DNA of 64,000 nt from positions 1,488,001 through 1,552,000 of the forward strand of contig NZ_VFNC01000001.1 in NCBI RefSeq assembly GCF_006715395.1, given 5' to 3'. Numbering within the stretch: the stretch's first letter is position 1; each line of letters opens with the position of its first letter. Positions 52,754 through 62,486 of this stretch are shown here, piece after piece. The notes beneath the pieces were generated by a model, which had not been told where the DNA came from, made no database searches, and saw nothing but the letters and a program-made list of their open reading frames with translations. The position numbers and the translations under genes are program-made. This DNA comes from Streptomyces sp. SLBN-31 (GTDB lineage: Bacteria; Actinomycetota; Actinomycetes; Streptomycetales; Streptomycetaceae).

Positions 52754-53536
52754 GTGTCCGCTACGCCCGTGCTGGCGTTGCGCGGAGTCTCCAAGCGATT
52801 CGGTGCGGTGCAGGCCCTCACCGATGTCGAGCTGGAGGTCCACGCCGGCGAAGTGGTCGCCCTGGTCGGCGACAACGGCGCCGGAAAGTCCACGCTGGTC
52901 AAGACGATCGCCGGAGTCCACCCCATCGATGAGGGCGTCATCGAGTGGGAGGGCAGGGCGGTCAGCATCAACAAGCCGCACGACGCCCAGGGACTCGGCG
53001 TCGCGACGGTCTACCAGGACCTCGCGCTGTGCGACAACCTCGACGTGGTCGGCAACCTCTACCTCGGACGCGAGCTGCTGCACCGCGGCGTCATCGACGA
53101 GGTCACGATGGAGAAGAAGGCCCGCGAGCTGCTGAGCACGCTCTCCATCCGCATCCCGAGCGTTCGCATCCCGATCGCGAGCCTCTCCGGTGGTCAGCGA
53201 CAGGTCGTCGCCATCGCGCGCGCCCTGATCGGTGAGCCCAAGGTCGTCATCCTCGACGAGCCCACCGCCGCCCTCGGCGTCGAGCAGACCGCCCAGGTCC
53301 TCGACCTCGTCGAGCGGCTGCGCGAGCAGAACCTCGCCGTCATCCTCATCAGCCACAACATGGCGGACGTGAAGGCGGTCGCCGACACCGTCGCCGTACT
53401 GCGGCTGGGCAGGAACAACGGGTCCTTCTCGGTGAAGGACACCAGTCAGGAAGAAATCATCTCCGCGATCACCGGTGCCACGGACAACGCCGTGACCCGT
53501 CGCGCGGGGCGGCGCGGCGCGGAGGCGACCCAGTGA
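52754..53536 (+). CDS. xylG: Xylose ABC transporter ATP-binding protein
   Basis: A 260-residue single-domain ABC ATPase. Walker A is GDNGAGKST (about 40-48), the signature LSGGQRQ, Walker B VVILDEPT, and the switch His lies in ILISHNM. Unlike the roughly 500-residue double-domain XylG of enterobacteria it has only one ABC cassette, as is typical for this actinobacterial group. GTG 52754 follows GGAG; ATG 52745 is an alternative. Its stop overlaps the xylH start (GTGA). Confidence 0.9.
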   Translation: MSATPVLALRGVSKRFGAVQALTDVELEVHAGEVVALVGDNGAGKSTLVKTIAGVHPIDEGVIEWEGRAVSINKPHDAQGLGVATVYQDLALCDNLDVVGNLYLGRELLHRGVIDEVTMEKKARELLSTLSIRIPSVRIPIASLSGGQRQVVAIARALIGEPKVVILDEPTAALGVEQTAQVLDLVERLREQNLAVILISHNMADVKAVADTVAVLRLGRNNGSFSVKDTSQEEIISAITGATDNAVTRRAGRRGAEATQ

Positions 53537-54849
53537 GCGACACATCCAAGGTTTCCAAGGTGGACCCCGAGGCGCAGGACACCGTCGCGCCCGCGGACGA
53601 CCCCACCGCCGCCCCGGTCTCCGTCGTGGACCCGCGCCTGCTGATCCGCGAAGAGGGCCTCAAGGGCTACTGGACCGAGTTCACGCGCAAGGTCAAGGGC
53701 GGTGAGCTCGGCTCGCTGCCGGTGGTCATCGGCCTGATCATCATCTGGACGATCTTCCAGTTCCAGAACGACCGGTTCCTCAGCGCCGACAACGTCTCGA
53801 ACATCAGCTACTACATGTCGGCCACCGGCATGCTCGCCATCGGCCTGGTGTTCGTCCTGCTGCTCGGCGAGATCGACCTGTCGGTCGGTTCGGTCAGCGG
53901 TCTGGCCTCGACGCTGTTCGCCGTGTTCGTGGTCCAGCACGGCATGAACGCCTGGCTGTCGCTGGTGCTGGCCGTCCTCACGGGTATCGGCATCGGCGCG
54001 CTGCACGGCTGGTTCTTCGCCAAGATCGGCGTACCCGCGTTCGTCGTCACCCTGGCCGGCTTCCTCGGCTGGAACGGCCTGATGCTGTGGCTGCTGGGCT
54101 CCAGCGGCACCATCAACATCCCGTCCGACACCGGTCCGGTCCACCTGCTCGGCCAGAGCTCGTTCTTCATGGACCAGGCCATCATCGGCGCCTACCTGCT
54201 GGCCGGCCTCGGGGTAGCGCTGTCCCTGGTCGGCAACTTCGGTGAGCAGCGGCGTCGCAAGGCGGCCGGCGTTCCGTTCCGGCCGACCGCCGAGATCCTG
54301 CTGCGCGTCGGCGTGCTCGCGGTGGCGTCCTTCCTGGCCGCGTTCGTGCTGAACGATTCGGCCGGTGTCTCCAACGCGCTGGTGATCTTCCTCGCCGCGC
54401 TGGTGATCGTGGACTTCGTGCTGCGCCGTACGACCTACGGCCGCAAGGTCTTCGCGGTCGGTGGCGGTATCGAGGCGGCCCGCCGTGCCGGTATCAACGT
54501 GCCGGTGATCCGGATCACCGTGTTCGCCATCTCCGGCGGCTTCGCGGCAATCGGCGGTATGTTCTTCGCCGGCCAGACCGCGAGCGCCACGCTGAGCGCC
54601 GGCGGCGGCAACACCCTGATGCTCGCCATCGCGGCGGCCGTCATCGGCGGTACCTCGCTGTTCGGTGGCCGCGGCTCCGTCTGGTCCGCCCTCCTGGGCA
54701 TGCTGGTCATCCAGTCCATCCAGACCGGCCTGGACCTGCTCAACATGAACACGTCCATCCAGTACATGATCACCGGTGCGGTGCTGCTGGGCGCCGTCGT
54801 CATCGACTCCGTCTCCCGCAGGAGCCAGAAGGCGGCGGGCCGGGCGTAA
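53533..54849 (+). CDS. xylH: Xylose ABC transporter permease
   Basis: A 438-residue membrane protein with roughly ten or more helices. An acidic cytoplasmic N-terminus (about 1-60) leads in. The LLGEIDLSVGSVSGL motif is conserved in the RbsC/XylH family, and AIAAAVIGGTSLFGGRGSVWSALLG lies near the end. Length fits XylH. GTG 53533 overlaps the xylG stop. End of the xylFGH operon, followed by a strong terminator. Confidence 0.92.
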   Translation: MSDTSKVSKVDPEAQDTVAPADDPTAAPVSVVDPRLLIREEGLKGYWTEFTRKVKGGELGSLPVVIGLIIIWTIFQFQNDRFLSADNVSNISYYMSATGMLAIGLVFVLLLGEIDLSVGSVSGLASTLFAVFVVQHGMNAWLSLVLAVLTGIGIGALHGWFFAKIGVPAFVVTLAGFLGWNGLMLWLLGSSGTINIPSDTGPVHLLGQSSFFMDQAIIGAYLLAGLGVALSLVGNFGEQRRRKAAGVPFRPTAEILLRVGVLAVASFLAAFVLNDSAGVSNALVIFLAALVIVDFVLRRTTYGRKVFAVGGGIEAARRAGINVPVIRITVFAISGGFAAIGGMFFAGQTASATLSAGGGNTLMLAIAAAVIGGTSLFGGRGSVWSALLGMLVIQSIQTGLDLLNMNTSIQYMITGAVLLGAVVIDSVSRRSQKAAGRA

Positions 54850-54865
54850 CACCCCTCCCGAGACC

Positions 54866-54897
54866 TGTGCCCGGCACCAACGGCGGTGCCGGGCACA
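54866..54897 (+). terminator. Strong hairpin terminator after xylH
   Basis: TGTGCCCGGCACC pairs perfectly (13 bp) with GGTGCCGGGCACA around a 6-nt loop, 16 bp after the xylH stop. Confidence 0.85.
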
Positions 54898-55041
54898 GTC
54901 ATGTCGTAGAAAAGTGCGATCGTGGGTAGAGCCGATCGCGTGACCTACGACCCGCCGCCCGGGCACCGTCCGCAAAGGCGGAACATTAGACTCGACAAGC
55001 CCGGCAACAGCTCGATCAGCTTTTACTGCAAGGAGGCACGG

Positions 55042-56964
55042 GTGCCGCTGCTGACCCGCATCAGGGGACCGCGCGATCTGGACCGGCTCAGCCTGGAGGA
55101 GCTGGACCAGCTGGCAGAGGAGATCCGGACCTTCCTCGTCGACGCCGTCTCCAAGACCGGCGGCCACCTCGGCCCCAACCTGGGTGTCGTCGAGCTCACC
55201 ATCGCCCTGCACCGCGTCTTCGAATCGCCCAGGGACAAGGTGCTGTGGGACACGGGCCACCAGTCCTACGTGCACAAGCTGCTCACCGGCCGCCAGGACT
55301 TCAGCCGGCTGAAGATGAAGGGCGGCCTGTCCGGCTACCCCTCGCAGGCCGAGTCCGAGCACGACGTCATCGAGAACAGCCACGCCTCCACGGTGCTGGG
55401 CTGGGCCGACGGCCTGGCGAAGGCCAACCAGGTCCTCGAGCGCGACGACCACGTGGTCGCGGTCATCGGTGACGGCGCGCTCACCGGCGGCATGGCCTGG
55501 GAGGCGCTGAACAACATCGCCGAGGCCAAGGACCGCCCGCTCGTCATCGTCGTCAACGACAACGAGCGCTCCTACGCCCCGACCATCGGCGGCCTCGCCA
55601 ACCACCTGGCGACCCTGCGCACGACCGACGGCTACGAGCGCTTCCTCGCCCGGACGAAGGACATCCTCGACCGCACCCCGGTCGTCGGCAGGCCGCTGTA
55701 CGAGACCCTGCACGGCGCCAAGAAGGGCCTGAAGGACTTCATCGCCCCCCAGGGCATGTTCGAGGACCTCGGCCTGAAGTACGTCGGCCCCATCGACGGC
55801 CACGACATCGAGGCCCTGGAGTCGGCCCTCGCCCGCGCCAAGCGCTTCGGCGGCCCCGTCATCGTGCACTGCCTCACCGAGAAGGGCCGCGGCTACCAGC
55901 CCGCCCTCCAGGACGAGGCCGACCGCTTCCACGGCATCGGCCCCATCCACCCCGACACCGGCCTGCCGATCAAGGCCTCCGGCGCCGACTGGACCTCCGT
56001 CTTCGGCGACGAGATGGTCGAGCTCGGCAAGGAGCGCGAGGACATCGTCGCGATCACCGCGGCGATGCTTCAGCCGGTCGGCCTGAAGAAGTTCGCGGAC
56101 GCCTTCCCCGACCGGATCTACGACGTCGGCATCGCCGAGCAGCACGGAGCCGTCTCCGCCGCCGGCCTCGCCCACGGCGGCCTGCACCCCGTCTTCGCCG
56201 TCTACGCCACCTTCCTCAACCGCGCCTTCGACCAGGTCCTCATGGACGTCGCCCTGCACAAGTGCGGCGTCACCTTCGTGCTGGACCGGGCGGGCGTCAC
56301 CGGCACCGACGGCGCCTCCCACAACGGCATGTGGGACATGTCGATCCTCCAGGTCGTCCCCGGCCTCAGGCTCGCCGCCCCGCGCGACGCCGACCAGGTC
56401 CGGGCCCAGCTCCGCGAGGCCGTGGCCGTCGAGGACGCGCCGACCGTGGTGCGCTTCTCCAAGGGCGCCGTCGGCCCCGCCGTACCGGCCGTGGGCCGCG
56501 TGGGCGGCATGGACGTGCTGCGCGAGCCCGGCACGGACCGACCGGACGTGCTGCTCGTCTCCGTGGGAGCCCTGGCCCCGATGTGCCTGGAGATCGCCGC
56601 CCTCCTCGACCGGCAGGGCATCTCCACCACCGTCGTCGACCCGCGCTGGGTCAAGCCCGTCGACGAGGCCATGGCCCCGCTCGCGGAGCGGCACCGCGTG
56701 GTCGTCACCGTCGAGGACAACTCCCGCGTCGGCGGCGTCGGCTCGGCGATCGCGCAGGCCCTGCGCGACGCGGACGTCGACGTGCCGCTGCGCGACTTCG
56801 GCATCCCGCCGCGCTTCCTCGACCACGCCTCCCGTGCCGAGGTGATGGCGGAGATCGGCCTCACCGCCCCGGACATCGCCCGCCAGGTCACCGGGCTCGT
56901 CTCCAAGCTGGACGGCCGTTTCGACCGCAGCAGCGCGGCCGAGGTGGAGCCCGCGCGCGACTGA
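55042..56964 (+). CDS. dxs: 1-deoxy-D-xylulose-5-phosphate synthase
   Basis: A 640-residue thiamine-diphosphate enzyme condensing pyruvate and glyceraldehyde 3-phosphate, the entry step of the MEP isoprenoid pathway. [19 protein letters not shown] opens the fold, [16 protein letters not shown] is the ThDP/Mg motif, and the transketolase pyrimidine domain has [16 protein letters not shown]. The C-terminal domain follows. GTG 55042 is preceded by AAGGAGG; upstream in-frame codons lack a ribosome site. It is followed by a 15-bp-stem terminator. Confidence 0.96.
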   Translation: MPLLTRIRGPRDLDRLSLEELDQLAEEIRTFLVDAVSKTGGHLGPNLGVVELTIALHRVFESPRDKVLWDTGHQSYVHKLLTGRQDFSRLKMKGGLSGYPSQAESEHDVIENSHASTVLGWADGLAKANQVLERDDHVVAVIGDGALTGGMAWEALNNIAEAKDRPLVIVVNDNERSYAPTIGGLANHLATLRTTDGYERFLARTKDILDRTPVVGRPLYETLHGAKKGLKDFIAPQGMFEDLGLKYVGPIDGHDIEALESALARAKRFGGPVIVHCLTEKGRGYQPALQDEADRFHGIGPIHPDTGLPIKASGADWTSVFGDEMVELGKEREDIVAITAAMLQPVGLKKFADAFPDRIYDVGIAEQHGAVSAAGLAHGGLHPVFAVYATFLNRAFDQVLMDVALHKCGVTFVLDRAGVTGTDGASHNGMWDMSILQVVPGLRLAAPRDADQVRAQLREAVAVEDAPTVVRFSKGAVGPAVPAVGRVGGMDVLREPGTDRPDVLLVSVGALAPMCLEIAALLDRQGISTTVVDPRWVKPVDEAMAPLAERHRVVVTVEDNSRVGGVGSAIAQALRDADVDVPLRDFGIPPRFLDHASRAEVMAEIGLTAPDIARQVTGLVSKLDGRFDRSSAAEVEPARD

Positions 56965-56979
56965 CACCGCCGTACGACC

Positions 56980-57026
56980 GGATGGGCCGCTTTCCCCCCG
57001 CCAGGGGTGGTGGAAGCGGCCCATCC
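56980..57026 (+). terminator. Strong hairpin terminator after dxs
   Basis: GGATGGGCCGCTTTCC pairs with GGAAGCGGCCCATCC (one unpaired base) around a loop of about 16 nt, 15 bp after the dxs stop. Confidence 0.85.
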
Positions 57027-57108
57027 GCGTGAATCCGCGCGCGCCGGGGCATACGTCTTGAGCCCCCTCTCGATCATGGCGAGGACGAGACAGCGTGGGA
57101 GGTACGCC

Positions 57109-58614
57109 GTGAGCAGCACCCTCTTCAGGACGAAGAACGTCGAGCGGTCCATCCAGGACACCGAGGAACCGGAGCACGCGCTCAGGAAATCCCTGTCCGC
57201 GCTCGATCTGACGGTCTTCGGCGTCGGTGTCATCATCGGCACCGGCATCTTCGTCCTGACCGGCACGGCCGCCAAGAACACCGCGGGCCCCGCCGTCTCC
57301 CTGTCCTTCGTCGTCGCCGGGGTCGTGTGCGCGCTGGCCGCGCTGTGCTACGCCGAGTTCGCCTCAACGGTCCCCGTGGCCGGCTCCGCGTACACCTTCT
57401 CCTACGCCTCCCTCGGTGAACTGCCCGCCTGGATCATCGGCTGGGACCTGGTGCTGGAACTCGCGCTCGGCACGGCGGTGGTCGCCGTCGGCTGGTCCGG
57501 CTACATCCACTCCCTGCTGGACAACGCCGGCTGGCACCTGCCCGAGGCGCTCAGCGGCCGTGACGGCGCCTCCGGGTTCGGCTTCGACATCCTCGCCGCC
57601 GCCCTGGTGCTGCTGCTCACCGCGATCCTCGTCGTCGGCATGAAGCTCTCCGCGCGCGTCACCTCGGTCGTCGTCGCCATCAAGGTCGCCGTCGTCCTGG
57701 TCGTGATCATCGCGGGCGCGTTCTTCATCAAGAGCGGCAACTACGACCCGTTCATCCCCAAGGCGGAGTCGGTGGAGGCCGGCGGGAACCTCAAGGCCCC
57801 GCTGATCCAGCTGATGTTCGGCTGGGCGCCCTCCAACTTCGGCGTGATGGGCATCTTCACCGCCGCGTCCGTGGTGTTCTTCGCCTTCATCGGCTTCGAC
57901 GTCGTCGCCACCGCCGCCGAGGAGACCCGCAACCCGCAGCGCGACGTGCCGCGCGGCATCATCGGCTCCCTGATCATCTGCACCGCGCTGTACGTCGCCG
58001 TGTCGATCGTGGTGACCGGCATGCAGAAGTACAGCAAGCTGTCCGTGGACGCCCCGCTCGCCGACGCCTTCAAGGCCACCGGGCACCCCTGGTTCGCGGG
58101 TCTGATCAGCTTCGGCGCGGCGGTCGGCCTGACCACGGTCTGCATGATCCTGCTGCTCGGCCAGTCCCGGGTCTTCTTCGCGATGAGCCGCGACGGCCTG
58201 CTGCCCCGCTTCTTCTCCCACACCCACCCGAAGTTCCGCACGCCCTACCGGCCCACGATCCTGCTCGGCGTGGTCATCGCGATCGTCGCCGGTTTCACCA
58301 GCCTCAGCGAACTCGCCGAACTGGTGAACATCGGCACGCTCTTCGCCTTCATCGTCGTCGCGATCAGCGTGATCATCCTGCGCAACACCCGACCCGACCT
58401 GGAGCGTTCCTTCCGCACTCCGTGGGTGCCGGTGCTGCCGATCGTGTCGGTGCTGGCCTCGCTGTGGCTGATGCTGAACCTGCCTGCCGAGACCTGGCTC
58501 CGCTTCGCCATCTGGATGGTCATCGGCTTCGCGGTGTACTTCTTCTACGGCCGCACGCACAGCCGCCTCGCCCGCCAGGAGCAGCCGGCCGGCAACCCCG
58601 ACGTCAGGGCCTGA
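57109..58614 (+). CDS. APC-family amino acid permease
   Basis: A 501-residue inner-membrane transporter with about 12 helices. GVGVIIGTGIFVLTG in helix 1 and FFAFIGFDVVATAAEETRNPQRDVP in the middle are hallmarks of the cationic/branched amino-acid transporter (CAT, YfnA) group. GTG 57109 follows GGGAGGT; longer in-frame starts overlap the dxs terminator. Substrate cannot be fixed from sequence. It overlaps the convergent small gene by 11 bp. Confidence 0.9.
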   Translation: MSSTLFRTKNVERSIQDTEEPEHALRKSLSALDLTVFGVGVIIGTGIFVLTGTAAKNTAGPAVSLSFVVAGVVCALAALCYAEFASTVPVAGSAYTFSYASLGELPAWIIGWDLVLELALGTAVVAVGWSGYIHSLLDNAGWHLPEALSGRDGASGFGFDILAAALVLLLTAILVVGMKLSARVTSVVVAIKVAVVLVVIIAGAFFIKSGNYDPFIPKAESVEAGGNLKAPLIQLMFGWAPSNFGVMGIFTAASVVFFAFIGFDVVATAAEETRNPQRDVPRGIIGSLIICTALYVAVSIVVTGMQKYSKLSVDAPLADAFKATGHPWFAGLISFGAAVGLTTVCMILLLGQSRVFFAMSRDGLLPRFFSHTHPKFRTPYRPTILLGVVIAIVAGFTSLSELAELVNIGTLFAFIVVAISVIILRNTRPDLERSFRTPWVPVLPIVSVLASLWLMLNLPAETWLRFAIWMVIGFAVYFFYGRTHSRLARQEQPAGNPDVRA

Positions 58615-58975
58615 CCGTCCGGGGACCGGCGACCTCGGCGCCCAACTCCCGCACCCGTCGCCGCAGTTCCCGGTCCGCCGTCACCACCAGGACGGTGCGG
58701 TCGCTTTCCCCTGCCACCAGTTCCACCATCCGGTCGTCCCCGCTCCCCGGAGCCGCCTCCACGCGGACTCCGGGGACGGACTCCACCCCGCGGGCCGCCC
58801 CTTCCACCACCAGCACGATCTCCACCGGTCCGGCGTGCCCGGGGACGCCGTCCGCCGCCAACCGGTCGCGCAGTCGTTCGGCGGCCCCCCGCCGGTCCCG
58901 CCACCACCCGTCGGGCACCGACCCGACGACGTTCGCGGCGTCGACGATCACGAGCAGGGGGTCGCTGTCACTCAT
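58604..58975 (-). CDS. Small NYN/PIN-like domain protein
   Basis: A 123-residue protein starting LLVIVDAANVVGSVPDGWWRDR. It has GDDRMVEL in the middle and VLVVTADRELRRRV later. The spaced Asp residues (VDAANV, GDD, TAD) match the acidic cluster of NYN/YacP-like nuclease folds. Homologues are often annotated as NTP pyrophosphohydrolases, which the residues do not clearly support. It could cut RNA; this is inference. Confidence 0.6.
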   Translation of the reverse strand: MSDSDPLLVIVDAANVVGSVPDGWWRDRRGAAERLRDRLAADGVPGHAGPVEIVLVVEGAARGVESVPGVRVEAAPGSGDDRMVELVAGESDRTVLVVTADRELRRRVRELGAEVAGPRTVRP

Positions 58976-59011
58976 GCGGCCAGGTTGGCACAGTCCGGGA
59001 AACGGGTCCGC

Positions 59012-59902
59012 TCAGTCGGCCGGCTTGTCGTCGAAGCTGGCGAAGTACGCGGCGGCCATGTCCTCGTCGCCGTGTCCCTGCGCGGCGGCCCGTTCAAGGC
59101 GCTCGGCGCTCGCGGCGGCCACGTCGAGGCGGACCCCGTTGTCCCGGCCGGCCGCCACGATGAGGCGGGCGTCCTTGGCGGCCGTGGTCACCGCGAACTG
59201 GGCGGGGGAGAGGCGGTTCTCCAGGACCATTCCCGCCTTCGCCCTCAGATAGCCCATGTCGAGCGGGCCGCCCGCGATGAGGTCGAAGAACTGCGCCGGG
59301 TCGACGTCGAGTGCCCGTGACAGGGCGAGGACTTCACCGGTCGCCGCGGTGGCGGCGAGCACCCAGCTGTTGGCGACCAGCTTCAGCCGCGTGGCGCTGC
59401 CGGCCGCGCCGTCCTCGCCGGTCCACAGGGTGCGGGCGCCGACCGCGTCGAACACCGGCTCCACGGCCGCCCGTCCGGCGGCCGGCCCGGCGGCCAGCAC
59501 CGTCAGCTGTCCGGCCTCGGCGGGCTGGCGGGTGCCGAGCACGGGGGCGTCGTAGAAGACCAGCCCGTGCTCGGCGGCGAAGGCGGCCAGTTCGCCGATG
59601 GCTTCGATGCCGGCGGTGGTCGACTGCACCCAGGCGGCGCCGGAGCGCAGCGCGGGGGCCGCCTCGCGCATCACGTCCAGGGCGGCCGGGCCGTCGTACA
59701 GCATGGTGAGGACGACATCGGCGCCCTCCACGGCCTCGGCGGGCGTGTCGGCGATGTGCGCGCCGTCGGCGGCGAGCGGCTCGGCCTTCGCGCGCGTGCG
59801 GTTCCAGGCGCGGACGGTGTGTCCGGCGCGGGCGAGGTTGCGGGCCATGGCGGCGCCCATGATGCCCGTGCCGAGGACGCTCACGGTGAGCTGGTCGGTC
59901 AT
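59012..59902 (-). CDS. NAD(P)-dependent beta-hydroxyacid dehydrogenase-type oxidoreductase
   Basis: A 296-residue enzyme of the 6-phosphogluconate/3-hydroxyisobutyrate dehydrogenase superfamily. The Rossmann loop is LGTGIMGAAMARNL (about 10-23), the substrate-binding DAPVLGTRQPAEAGQL corresponds to the usual DAPVSGG segment, and the catalytic Lys lies in RLKLVANSW (about 172). Imine reductases share this fold; the catalytic Lys here favours dehydrogenase or reductase activity on a beta-hydroxyacid or semialdehyde. ATG 59902 follows AAGGAAG. Confidence 0.85.
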   Translation of the reverse strand: MTDQLTVSVLGTGIMGAAMARNLARAGHTVRAWNRTRAKAEPLAADGAHIADTPAEAVEGADVVLTMLYDGPAALDVMREAAPALRSGAAWVQSTTAGIEAIGELAAFAAEHGLVFYDAPVLGTRQPAEAGQLTVLAAGPAAGRAAVEPVFDAVGARTLWTGEDGAAGSATRLKLVANSWVLAATAATGEVLALSRALDVDPAQFFDLIAGGPLDMGYLRAKAGMVLENRLSPAQFAVTTAAKDARLIVAAGRDNGVRLDVAAASAERLERAAAQGHGDEDMAAAYFASFDDKPAD

Positions 59903-60044
59903 GAGGTCGGCTTCCTTCTCACGTCTGTCGTTGCGGTTGCCGGGATACAGCCTGCCCCCTCCACGCCCTTGCGTGCCCGTCGGCGCCACCTGCCACGCGG
60001 GGCCCGACCGAGGGTCGGCGTACCGGCCCGCTTAAGGTGAACTG

Positions 60045-61058
60045 GTGAACGGCGACTGGCTCCTGCGCGGCCGTGACGGCCGGCTCAGTGTCTACCTTCC
60101 GACCGACGACGCCGTCCTGTGCCGGGCGGAACGGGCGCCCGGCGGCACCTGGACGCCCGTGCGCAAGGTCGGCGGCGAACAGAAGCTGCGGCCGTCCCTG
60201 GCGATCGGTCAGGGCGGCGACTCCTACGCGCACCTCGTCTCCTGGCGGCCCACGACGGCCGGCGAGTGCCGGCTCGTGCACTCCACCCACTTCCGGCCCC
60301 GGCTCGCCGCCCTGGACTGGAACCCGATCGGGCACCCCGACAAGAAGGGGCCGCTGACCGGCATGCCCGCCGTGGCGGTCGACGGCCAGGGCCGCGCCCA
60401 TGTCTTCGTCCGCAACCGGGGCGGCGGGGTGAGCATGGTCGCGCAGAAGGAGAAGGGCGGCTGGGACCCCTGGCGGGACCTCAAGGGGCGTGACGTGCAG
60501 GACGAGTTGGCGGCCGTGACGGGGGAGTCGGGGCGCGTGGAACTCTTCGCCGCCGTGTCCGGCGGGATCCTGCACTGGCGTCAGGAGGAGCCCGGCGCGC
60601 AGCCCGTCCTGGAGGAGGCGATCGAGGCACCGGTCCGCGCGGGCACCCTCCACGCGCTCGCGACCTCCGAGAGCGTCACCCTCTTCTACACCGACGAGTC
60701 GGGCGACCTGTGCGCGTGGCGGCCCGGCGCCAAACCGGTCGCCCTCCTGCCCTCCGCCGGACCCGGCCCGGCCTCCGCCGTGCGCTGCGAACTCGACGGC
60801 TACGACTGCACGTTGCTCGCCCAGCGCTCGGCGAGCGGCCGGGTCGCCTTCGCCGCCTACCCGACCGAGCAGGAGTCGGCCGGTGCCTGGTGGGCCGAGT
60901 CCGGGCCCTCCCTCCCGGCGGACGCCGGGGTCTCCCTGGCGGTGGACGAGGAGAACCGGGTGGTGGCGGCCACGTCGTCCCCGTCGACCGGCCAACTCCT
61001 CCTCACCCGCCGCAAGGACGAGCCGGGGCTGGCGCTGGAGGCGTGGCGGGAGGTGTGA
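60045..61058 (+). CDS. Conserved protein of unknown function, paralogue 1 (beta-propeller-like)
   Basis: A 337-residue cytoplasmic-looking protein without signal or membrane segment. It is rich in short beta-strand motifs ending in Trp (GGTWTPVRKV, AALDWNPIG, GGWDPWRDLKG, AWWAESGP) spaced roughly 45-60 residues apart, as in lectin-like or propeller folds. Characteristic segments are GRAHVFVRNRGGGV, DLKGRDVQDEL and CELDGYDCTLLAQR. The same three occur in the next gene, so the two are tandem duplicates. No enzyme motif is recognised. GTG 60045 is the probable start. Confidence 0.65.
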   Translation: MNGDWLLRGRDGRLSVYLPTDDAVLCRAERAPGGTWTPVRKVGGEQKLRPSLAIGQGGDSYAHLVSWRPTTAGECRLVHSTHFRPRLAALDWNPIGHPDKKGPLTGMPAVAVDGQGRAHVFVRNRGGGVSMVAQKEKGGWDPWRDLKGRDVQDELAAVTGESGRVELFAAVSGGILHWRQEEPGAQPVLEEAIEAPVRAGTLHALATSESVTLFYTDESGDLCAWRPGAKPVALLPSAGPGPASAVRCELDGYDCTLLAQRSASGRVAFAAYPTEQESAGAWWAESGPSLPADAGVSLAVDEENRVVAATSSPSTGQLLLTRRKDEPGLALEAWREV

Positions 61059-61234
61059 CGGGGGAGGAGCGGTGGCGTCGCCGTCGTCTCCGGCCCAGGT
61101 GGGCACGTCGTCGTCACACTGTGTTCGTCAAATGTTCGACTTATGATGGGCGCGCTCGGCCTCCCCCGCGCAGCAGGTGCCCGGGGTTCGGCACCTCGGC
61201 CGCGCCGGGCGTCAGGGAAGGGGCGGGCCACGTC

Positions 61235-62365
61235 ATGCGGACCGGATCCGGGCGCGGCGCCGCCCGACGCAGAGGCGCCGACCGCGTCGTCGTGCAGGAG
61301 CACGGGCGGAGCGAGCGGCACGCGGCCGAGGCGACCGTGGACGGGCGCTGGCTGCTGCTCGGCAAGGACGGCAGGCTCACCGCGTACGCCCGTGCCCGCG
61401 GCGGGCTGCTGCGCTGGACCGAGACCCGCCCGGGCGGCCCGCGGTGGACCGGGCCCGAGTTCTTCCCGGTGCCGGATCTGACGCATCTGTCGGTGGTCCA
61501 GGGGCCCGACGCCTACGTCCACTTCCTCGGCCGGCGCGAGCGGAGCGACGGCGACGGGCCCGCCGCCGTCGACATCGTGCACGCCATCCAGTACCAGACC
61601 GGACGTCCGGTCACCGAGTGGCGGTCGCTGGGCAACCCGCACCAGGACCGGGAGAAGGCCGCCCGCTTCGGCGTCCCGGTCGGCGCCGTGAGCGCGTCGG
61701 GCCGCGTGCACGTCCTCGTGCGCAACGCGGGCCGCGGGCTGATGCTCCGGCGGGAGGCGCCGACCGGCAAGTGGGAGCCCTGGGCCGACCTCAAGGGCAG
61801 CGGGGTGCAGGACGGGCTCGCCGTGGTCGCCCACGGCTCCGGGCGGATCGAGGTGCTGGCCGGCGGCGAGCGGGACGCCATGTGGTGGCGGCAGGCGGAG
61901 CCCGACGGCGACTTCCGGCAGGAGCCGAACATCGCGCTGCGGGTGGCCCCCGGCACGGCGGCGGCGCTGGAGACCGCCCCGGACCGGGCGACCTTCTACT
62001 GGGCCGACCGGGACACCGGCGGACTCGTCGCCCACCGGCCGGGCGGCTGGCTGATCCCGCTGGGCGGCGCCCCGGCCGGCAGCCCTGTCGCGACGCTGCG
62101 CGCGGCCCTCGACGGCTACGACTGCACGGTGCTCGCCCACCGCGACATGGACGGCCAGGTCATGCTCGCCGTGTGCGGCACCGAGAACGAACAGGGCGGC
62201 CTGTGGTGGTCGCCGACGGGCGAACACTGCGTCGGCGCCCCGGCACTCGCCCAGGACGCCCACGGCCGCGTCGTCCTCGCCGTGGTCGCCCCGGGCGGAG
62301 CCCTGCACGTCGCCCGGCAGACGGAGGGCCCGGGCCTGCAACTGTCACCGTCGATCCGCTTCTGA
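61235..62365 (+). CDS. Conserved protein of unknown function, paralogue 2 (beta-propeller-like)
   Basis: A 376-residue paralogue of the preceding protein. GRVHVLVRNAGRGL, DLKGSGVQDGL and ALDGYDCTVLAHR align with the first copy, and GKWEPWADL and GGLWWSPTG are the matching Trp strands. It has an extra basic N-terminus (about 1-30). ATG 61235 has GGAAGGGG upstream at long spacing. A separate promoter is likely in the 175-bp gap, where TATGAT at 61142-61147 is a candidate -10. Function unknown. Confidence 0.62.
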   Translation: MRTGSGRGAARRRGADRVVVQEHGRSERHAAEATVDGRWLLLGKDGRLTAYARARGGLLRWTETRPGGPRWTGPEFFPVPDLTHLSVVQGPDAYVHFLGRRERSDGDGPAAVDIVHAIQYQTGRPVTEWRSLGNPHQDREKAARFGVPVGAVSASGRVHVLVRNAGRGLMLRREAPTGKWEPWADLKGSGVQDGLAVVAHGSGRIEVLAGGERDAMWWRQAEPDGDFRQEPNIALRVAPGTAAALETAPDRATFYWADRDTGGLVAHRPGGWLIPLGGAPAGSPVATLRAALDGYDCTVLAHRDMDGQVMLAVCGTENEQGGLWWSPTGEHCVGAPALAQDAHGRVVLAVVAPGGALHVARQTEGPGLQLSPSIRF

Positions 62366-62486
62366 CGCCCCCGCCCGCGACACCGGGCAGTCCCTGGCCC
62401 GCCGGCCTCCTGCGGGCATGCGCCGGGGCACCGTCCCGCCGCCGACCCGCCCGCCTCGACACCGGGCGCCCCCAGCCGGTCTGCCT

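Noticed and set aside
53446..57177. Very long minus-strand open frame across xylH, dxs and the permease start
   Set aside because: It runs antisense through three well-recognised genes and has the low-complexity composition of a shadow frame.
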